Source: Diphasiastrum complanatum (Eukaryota > Streptophyta > Lycopodiopsida > Lycopodiales > Lycopodiaceae). Taken from it: DNA of 64,000 nucleotides. The translations under genes were made by a program, and so were the position numbers. Position 1 is the first letter of the stretch; the number at the start of each line of letters is the position of its first letter. The DNA lies in the NCBI GenBank assembly GCA_029204225.1, contig CM055096.1:35546139-35610138 (forward strand). The letters run 5' to 3'. Below the pieces are notes generated by a model that made no database searches, was not told the origin of the DNA, and was given only the letters and a program-made list of their open reading frames with translations. This document shows, one piece after another, positions 54,098-64,000 of this stretch.

Positions 54098-54559
54098 TCA
54101 TTTGCATGGAATTGGGTTTCCGTCCTTTGGCAGCTCAGTGACTATCCATGTTTGATTCTCCATCAGAGAATCGCATTCGGTGTCCATCACTATTTTCCAC
54201 TGGTCAGCATCAGGAGTAGACATAATCTCAAAGATGGTGGTTGGTTCCTGCACAAAGTAGCAGGCCGGATCATCCATAGTCCGCTTACAGTATCTATAGA
54301 AAAATTTCTTCATTGGTTGGAATGATGAAGAGCTTGAATTTGATCCTGAACCGGAATTTGGTCCAGACTGCATGTTGCTCTTCTTGTTAGTATAACCTGA
54401 CTTTGTAGATCTCTTGGATCTAAACTTCTGATTTTTTGAATATAGAGCTTGAAGATCCGATCCTGAGCCTGAGGAGGATGTTGATTTTTTTATCTCCTCT
54501 TGTAGGAGCAGCAAAATTACTCTTGAAAGAGTGAGGTGCTCCTGGGTAGAAACTGCCAT
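54098..54559 (-). pseudogene. Copia-B gag C-terminus fused to RT N-terminus
   Basis: 153 open codons. First comes the gag tail with a Ser/Gly-rich linker and a degraded zinc knuckle (FFYRYCKR). It joins directly to the RT lead-in (EPTTIFEIMSTPDADQWKIV, LMENQTWIVTELPKDG). Protease and integrase are deleted between them without closing the frame. Confidence 0.78.
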
Positions 54560-54569
54560 TACCTAATTT

Positions 54570-55080
54570 TCATAGGCTTGAGGTACAACTCGATAATAGA
54601 GTCATGAGTGCTTCAGAATCTTCTATGACTGAGCCAGTTGCAGTCATTTTCTCTATAGAATTTTTGAACTTGTTGATATGACTCGAAACACTTTCTGCAT
54701 CAGACATCCTCAAGGTAAAAAAAATTTTCCTCAAGTGTAACTCAGAAGTAACATCCCTGATGTCATAGAGAGTTGCTAGGATGTCCCATGCATCCTTAGC
54801 AGTTTGAGTAGCACGTATGTGGCTAATCTGAGTATTCTTGATGTTGAGGGTGATCATGGCACATGCTTTGCCATCCTTGATGTCGTAGAGAGTTGCTAGG
54901 ATGTCCCATGCATACTTAGCAATTTGAACAGCACGTATGTGGCTGATCTGAGTATTCTTGATGTTGAGGGTGATGATGGCTGCATCTCCTTCTGGTATGA
55001 GCTTTGTGCCATCAACGATATCCCACAGTTCTTTGGCTAGAAGTATAAGATTCATCTTGGAAGCTCGAAGCTTTGAGCAT
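54570..55080 (-). pseudogene. Copia-B gag with a 120-bp in-frame tandem duplication
   Basis: The minus-strand gag reads ILLAKELWDIVDGTKL, then a 40-residue unit containing ITLNIKNTQISHIRA and AWDILATLYDI twice in succession, then DVTSELHLRKIFFTLRMSDA. The duplicated DNA has a period of exactly 120 bp (for example 54761 and 54881). Both units stay open. The gag start is lost: the open frame continues into LTR sequence across the deletion junction near 55080. Confidence 0.85.
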
Positions 55081-55809
55081 CGGTGTGTAGGAACGGAAAT
55101 GCAACAATTAGCAGTAGAAATATTCAAGAAGAATGATTCATACCGAATTGAACAAATGAACAATACAATAGTAAGACAAAAATTGCACTCTAATTAATAT
55201 CAACAGTGAGTACAATGGCTTGAAGTAATACCTTCAACTTGCTAAGCATGAAAACGCTGGCTACAAATAATTCTGATTGTGTTAAGACAACACTTTGATT
55301 AACTCTTACATAGCTTGATTCAGCTAGTATATATTTACAAGTGTCCTCAAAAATATCTTATGAGCATTGAATGCTATTTATGCCAGCCTTTGTATATGTA
55401 CAAAGTTGGTAACCGCCCTTGGGATATTTGGCTATCTAGTTGTTTTTAGGGTTGATGATAAGTTGGCGACGTCGGTCGCCACTATCGAAAAATCCAAAAA
55501 ACCCGAAGGTGCCCTTATACTAAAAATATGTAAATCTCGAAGGTGCAAAAAATCCCGTAGGTGCCTCTAGAGCGAAGGCAGAAAAATGCAAAAAAGGCAA
55601 AGGTGGGCCTGAAATGGATTCCAAGGCTTTTTGGCCATTGTGTCACATTTTTCGTGGTGCAAAAAAGGTGAAGGTGCCTTGAAAACAATTAAGGCACAAA
55701 AATCTCAAAGGTAAAAAATGCAAAGATCTGAAACATGTAGTCGGCCTTCGGTTTTCAGGATGCTTATTACTTGAACGATTTGTTAAGGCTGAGCATAAGA
55801 AATCTAACA
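55081..55809 (-). repeat. 5' LTR of Copia-B, missing its end and primer site
   Basis: Aligns in inverse orientation with 6019-6910. It ends at 55809 (AACA, i.e. TGTTAG). It has fewer of the short U3 repeats than the plus-strand copy. Confidence 0.78.
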
Positions 55810-56210
55810 AATCCAAGATCAAATCAAGTTTGAAACAAGTCCACATGTTATCAAGATAAATGTCATCAATGAGCTTTTCAAGGGAGTGGCAGCTTGCACT
55901 TCATCAAATGAGGCATGGAGGACTCTAACAAAGATCTATGAGTCAAAGTCTACATCAAGGATGTAACTATAAGAAGGAAAATCTTGCAAAGCCATCAAAG
56001 TGAAGGTGAAAATGCTCATTCTTATGGTTTGAGAGTTAAGTCCTTCAATGGACATTTGGCATGCATAAGTGATGCTATTAAGAAAAGAGATGGCTCACAT
56101 CATTCTTAATGGTTTGGGAGATAGTCATGTCGATATTATTCAAAGCTTATCTATTCAAAAGACTTTACCATCTATTGAAGACTTGCAAGAGGCCCCCCAC
56201 CCCCACCCCC
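55810..56210 (+). pseudogene. Copia gag relic
   Basis: The plus strand reads HVIKINVINELFKGVAACTS, SNEAWRTLTKIYESKSTSR and, after shifts, AHIILNGLGDSHVDIIQSLS, QKTLPSIEDLQEA. This is a UBN2-type gag like Copia-A, with several stops, ending in a C-rich tract near 56192. It starts at the Copia-B LTR end. Confidence 0.78.
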
Positions 56211-56859
56211 CCGAAAGAAGGTTTTGGAGACTAGGGTCATGTCTCCACTTTTCAAGTGTAGTTGCTAAGTCAAAAAGGCATATATTTGTAGATGGAAAGA
56301 TTTCCAAAATTGATCTAGATAACTGGTCTCTAAATTATTAAAGATCATTTTTGTACAGCCAAGAGTTACATATGCCCATGCCAACCTTTTTGGAAGGGGA
56401 AGTGCAAAGGTGTTATGGAAGTAGATGTCTATTGTTATGCCAAAGAGTGTGCTATTATTTCAGTTCTAATATTTGATAAATTGTTGTTCTTTAAATGAGT
56501 TGGCATAAGAAAAGGGAAATTACTACTAAGATGTTGTTCAAATACATTTGAACTTTTATATTTTTTGTCAGTTTAGAAATTCAATCCATAAAGTTGTTAT
56601 GATTATTCTAAAAGTTACCAATTTTAGAAATTTCAAATCTACGTCAGTTTGTTATATCAATAACTTTCAAAAGGTGTCTGTCAAACTAGTAAATGAAGGT
56701 TTTTATTAAGCACTGTCAATGGTAGAAAGAGACAAGGTGGCTGCATAAGTCAATTATATTCTAGACCAAAATTTCATAGTACATGATTTGTCCCCACTTG
56801 TTGCACCTGTTGTACTTTAAAAAAAAAATGATGCCTATATAACATGCATTCATTATAGG
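56211..56859. other. Unclassified segment
   Basis: AT-rich, no domain, no shared repeat seen. Confidence 0.35.
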
Positions 56860-57165
56860 GATCTCGATAAGTTGCAATCACAATTAGATTTTATATTCCA
56901 AGTGTGGATGTGTTATTGGAAAGATTAAAGGAGATTGTTTATTCTCAAGGATAGATAAGACATGTCTCTATTGTAAAATCATAATAAACAATGGTTACAA
57001 TTCAATACTACATTCATAATAGACAATGAATCATATAGATTCAACTTTATGCCATTTGGCCTAGTGAATGCTCCTACAATATTCAAACATTTGATGAATA
57101 AGATTTTACAACAATTTTTAGTTGGATTTATCTTTACATTTTTCTCTACATAGAACATAAAGAAT
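56860..57165 (+). pseudogene. Ty3/gypsy RT relic
   Basis: The plus strand shows IPSVDVLLERLKEIVYSQG and, after stops, DNESYRFNFMPFGLVNAPTI and FKHLMNKILQQFLVGFIF, matching the conserved MPFGL.NAP segment of gypsy RT. The catalytic YXDD segment is destroyed. No LTR is attached. Confidence 0.78.
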
Positions 57166-61014
<3,849 letters not shown>

Positions 61015-61300
61015 GGGATGAATTGGGCGAAAGAGAAATTGATGCCACACAACTACATGCTCAAAACTACTTGATGTGGTGTTGACATAATTTGGAGCTT
61101 TGTACTCTTGCTTAGGCTTGGTCTACTACTTGTTGTACAATGTACATTTGTGCATATGTGGGATGAATTGGGTGAAAGAGAAATTCATGCCACACAACTA
61201 CAAGCTCAAAACTGCTTGACGTAATGTTGACATAATTTGGAAATTTGTACTCTTGCATAGGCTTGGCCTACTACTTGTTGTACAATGTACATTTTTGCAT
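61015..61300. repeat. 145-bp tandem duplication
   Basis: Two units starting GGGATGAATTGGG at 61015 and 61160, each ending with ACTTGTTGTACAATGTACAT. They differ by scattered substitutions, so this is an old local duplication. Confidence 0.88.
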
Positions 61301-62744
61301 GAAAATGCATGTGGTATGCACATATTGAAAAGAAATTAACAAATTCAGGCTTAAAATTGCTAGAATGACAAAATCTCAAGATAAGTTGAGAGAGATAGCT
61401 ATGACTAAAGAAAATAGGAATCAATTTAAAGTTTAATTTTTGTGAAATGGTGTAGATAAAGCTGACATTCTAGATAATGTTAATTTATAAAGTTGCATTT
61501 TAGTATTTGGTCTCACTGCATGGTGTGACCTTTTCTAATGGTTTGGCCTCCTTACATGGTGTGCAATTCTTTGGCCTATGATCGATTGAAATTTTTGAGA
61601 GCCTTTTGGCATCTTTTGTAAGGTTATTATTTGAATTCTATACCTATGTACATAATGAAAGAACAAAGTGACTTTTTCTATAAAATAGAGCTTCACCTTT
61701 GAGAATGTGGCTAAACTTGCAAAAATATTTGCAGAATATACATTGACATTTAAAATTAATCACCACTTCATTGGCATGATGATGGCCTAAGGCGTTACAA
61801 AAGTAGTGATGAACTAGTTTGAGGATTGCTGTGGAAAATATGTGCACATTGAAGAAACAAAACATTTCTATCACCAAAGATTTGCTAGCTTTCAGCCCTC
61901 TACTTGACGAAAATGTTTGCGAACACGAAAGTCAAAAGACACGAAGCGAAAATGTTCGCAAACACCCTGACAAGAAGACACAAACGCGAAACACTCGCAG
62001 AAGGGAATTTTCCGTAGTACAGGGGGAGAAAGTCAGACGACGTGAAATTCAAAAGGCACGAAAAACGTTGCGACACACTTTTATGCTCTCACGCTCCAAA
62101 AGGACCAACAAGATCATGCATGTACTCAAAAGTACAGATATCTAATCTAATAGCATGACATCAGCAAATACACCCTAGGTCGTGGCTAATCTGCCATTCT
62201 TGTAGCTCGTGATTAGCCGTAGATGTTTAATCACTCTAATCTAGAAGTTACACGATGTGACTATATACTTTCTGGATAATACTTGATACATGACACATGA
62301 AGTAGTCTCACGCTAGTAAGAAAGAAGACGAAAAACACAGAATACAAGTCCGCTTGTGTGAGACAATTCTGCATAGGATCTGTAGATCCACAAGTCCGCT
62401 AATAAGCGAGACATTACTCGTGAGAGAACTGTCTTTCTCTCATGCCAATGCACTGCGTGGATCTGCATGCAATGCCTGAAAATCAAAAGAGTCAATAGAT
62501 GATTTTGTAGTCGTTGCGCACACATCACTTATCATGTCTGATCTTGAATGCAAATTAGTCTGTTGTTATTCATGTGTCTGATTTACTTATTCATTTTATT
62601 CCGCACCTTGGTTGAATCTTGTTGAACGCTACATTAATCTGTTAACATAGTACATCAGTGTCTATCTACATTTTGGAGGACTGTAGGAATGATGCAGCTA
62701 GTAGTGACCAACAATCATATCTGAAATCCATCCGAATTGTTTTT
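61301..62744. other. Unclassified DNA with a small palindromic pair
   Basis: No domain is recognised. At 61914-61925 and 61953-61964 lie TGTTTGCGAACA and its exact reverse complement TGTTCGCAAACA, each preceded by CGAAAA. Confidence 0.4.
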
Positions 62745-63398
62745 TGAAAATTGTCAGCATTTTCTAGCTAGTTTGAGGCCTAAATTGACAGTTTTTGTAC
62801 ATAGTTTTGGATCTAACCTTTCACACGTGTGAAAGAGGCCTAGATAATTTTATTCTAGTATATATTTCATATTGAAAAAGTCTCAAACTTCAGGACCTTC
62901 GAAATGACACCAAAATCATGTTATTTGGACATATACGGCCAAAATTGGCTATTTTAGGCTACTGGTGTCCTAAAATTGGGTCCTAGGTTCTAGAGAGAGG
63001 AGAGAGAGTCATCTCTCTCACCTATATTAGATTGAAATTCGTGGAGAACAGGTTGGAGAAACTTATTGTATTGTTGAGAGAGATCAATAGATCATTGTCA
63101 CAGTTTCTTCCTCCATTGAGAGCATTGCTTTGTGTATTGTTTTCAAGCTTTTGTGTATGATCTTAAGAGGTTTCCAAAAGTGGTAGGCTGTTGTTGTAGG
63201 ACTGGTATGCTGTTGTTTTTGGCTACCATCAGTACCTTTTATTAGTTTCTTTTGTCTCTTGAATGCTTTGTCAAGTTCATGTGTATTAAAGGTAGCATTA
63301 GGATGCTTTGCCATTTCTAGCTTTTGTAGCTTGTTGTGCAAAGATCTTAGCCAAGTATTTTGGGAGTTTGGATCCATTCAAGATCCACTTTTTTCACA
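62745..63398 (+). repeat. 5' LTR of Copia-A2, copy 2
   Basis: 654 bp, TGAAAATTGTCAGC...TTTTTCACA, aligning throughout with 1887-2541. It carries a 16-bp perfect palindrome TTTCACACGTGTGAAA at 62819-62834. The element continues past the window end. Confidence 0.88.
62819..62834 (+). promoter_or_regulatory. 16-bp G-box palindrome in the Copia-A2 LTR
   Basis: TTTCACACGTGTGAAA, a perfect palindrome with a CACGTG core, 75 bp from the LTR start. The copy at 1961 has CATGTG in the core. Confidence 0.5.
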
Positions 63399-63410
63399 TG
63401 GTATCAGAGC
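63399..63410 (+). other. tRNA-Met primer binding site of Copia-A2, copy 2
   Basis: A perfect TGGTATCAGAGC directly after the LTR, unlike the damaged site in copy 1. Confidence 0.92.
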
Positions 63411-64000
63411 TATTTGGATGTTATTTTTATTTAGGTTTCCATCTATGGTGATATTTGGATAATTGATCAAGTTCTAGCATGATTATGCATTGCATTGTTG
63501 ATCAAATCTTACTAAACTTTGTTTTGTGAGTTGAACTTGTGGATCAAAAGCATATTATAGGTCTATTGAAGATAAGAGGCTGATAAGAAGCTATTTTGCA
63601 TTAGATCATAACACCTAATCAGTTGTTGATTGTGAGGCTTGTGCATATTCAATACTAACAATGTTCTGTTCAATGTATTGTTGACAATCTCCACTTCTAT
63701 TGATGAACATTCTCCTTTGTGGATGAACACTCTCCTTAAGTGGATGACAGATACTCTTTGAGTGATTTTTTATTCCTTCAAAAGGTTGAGCAAAGATCCG
63801 CTTGGATGAAAGATCCCCTTTTGGGTGAACAGATTGTCAACAATCTTTTGCATAAATTTTGGTGTACTTTGTTGAGCATGTAACTAACTCTCCTTGTGTA
63901 ATTTGATTGGAGCATTTGCTGGAAGATTTTAACCATTATGCAAATGTGTTTTCAAGTTCTTAACAGGTTGAGGAACATTCTCATGTGAAGTGATCTTAGA
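63411..64000 (+). other. Start of the Copia-A2 copy 2 leader
   Basis: Aligns with 2554-3170. The GTGGATGAACACTCTCCTT repeats are present but less regular. Gag would begin roughly 400 bp beyond the window. Confidence 0.75.

Larger units (their letters stand above)
52398..55809 (-). mobile_element. Copia-B, minus-strand copy, internally deleted
   Basis: The 3' LTR (52398-52643) is cut short at its distal end. Internal remnants of RNase H, RT, gag and a 120-bp duplication follow, and then the 5' LTR (about 55100-55809). The purine tract (GGGGAAG, inverse of 52644-52650) is present. The 5' LTR end, primer site and gag start are removed by one deletion near 55080. LTR starts read TGTTARATTTCTTATGC on the minus strand, matching the plus-strand copy at 6019. 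The right flank (55810 on) is a copia gag, into which this copy seems to have inserted. Confidence 0.85.

Overview
This window is nuclear DNA of a land plant and consists almost entirely of transposable-element sequence. I recognise no host gene, tRNA, rRNA or CRISPR array. The plant origin rests on Ty1/copia elements primed by initiator tRNA-Met (TGGTATCAGAGC), Ty3/gypsy remnants, a CACTA (En/Spm) transposase, AT-rich spacers and long microsatellites. The species cannot be told from the sequence. Family names below (Copia-A, LARD-L and so on) are local labels.

Layout. 1-1886: minus-strand copia debris. 1887-5195: plus-strand Copia-A2 element with an internal deletion. 5196-5783: fragment of a gypsy-type LTR. 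6019-7790: plus-strand Copia-B with a long LTR and a shortened gag/integrase. 7791-11884: mostly unclassified AT-rich DNA. 11885-12661: rearranged LARD-L LTR pieces. 12662-13490: copia relics. 15477-15943: repeat D. 16196-22794: a minus-strand ORF of unknown function, split by LARD-L (16687-21440), a GC-rich non-coding LTR element with target-site duplication GGCAT. 23760-26490: gypsy integrase, gag and protease pieces on both strands. 27500-40410: a nested and rearranged block. In it a gypsy LTR (29293-36126) is split by intact Copia-A (29571-35431), and the gag genes of a copia and of a gypsy element are each broken at two copies of repeat X. 40435-43354: minus-strand gypsy integrase, a 25-bp minisatellite and a second copy of the unknown ORF. 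43355-49350: Copia-C, with an intact gag-pol but a truncated 5' LTR. 49747-52397: repeat D and a CACTA remnant. 52398-55809: minus-strand Copia-B. 55810-62744: relics, microsatellite and unclassified DNA. 62745-64000: the start of a second Copia-A2 element.

Two elements look potentially autonomous. Copia-A has a 1316-codon ORF, and its two 653-bp LTRs look identical by eye. Copia-C has a 1322-codon ORF, and its LTRs differ at 4 of 520 aligned positions. Copia-A, which sits inside the gypsy LTR, is the youngest insertion here.

The observations most worth following are: the uncharacterised ORF found twice about 0.95 kb downstream of a gypsy integrase; LARD-L and its leader repeats; the reciprocal copia/gypsy junctions at repeat X; and a CACACGTGTG palindrome shared by the LTRs of three copia families.
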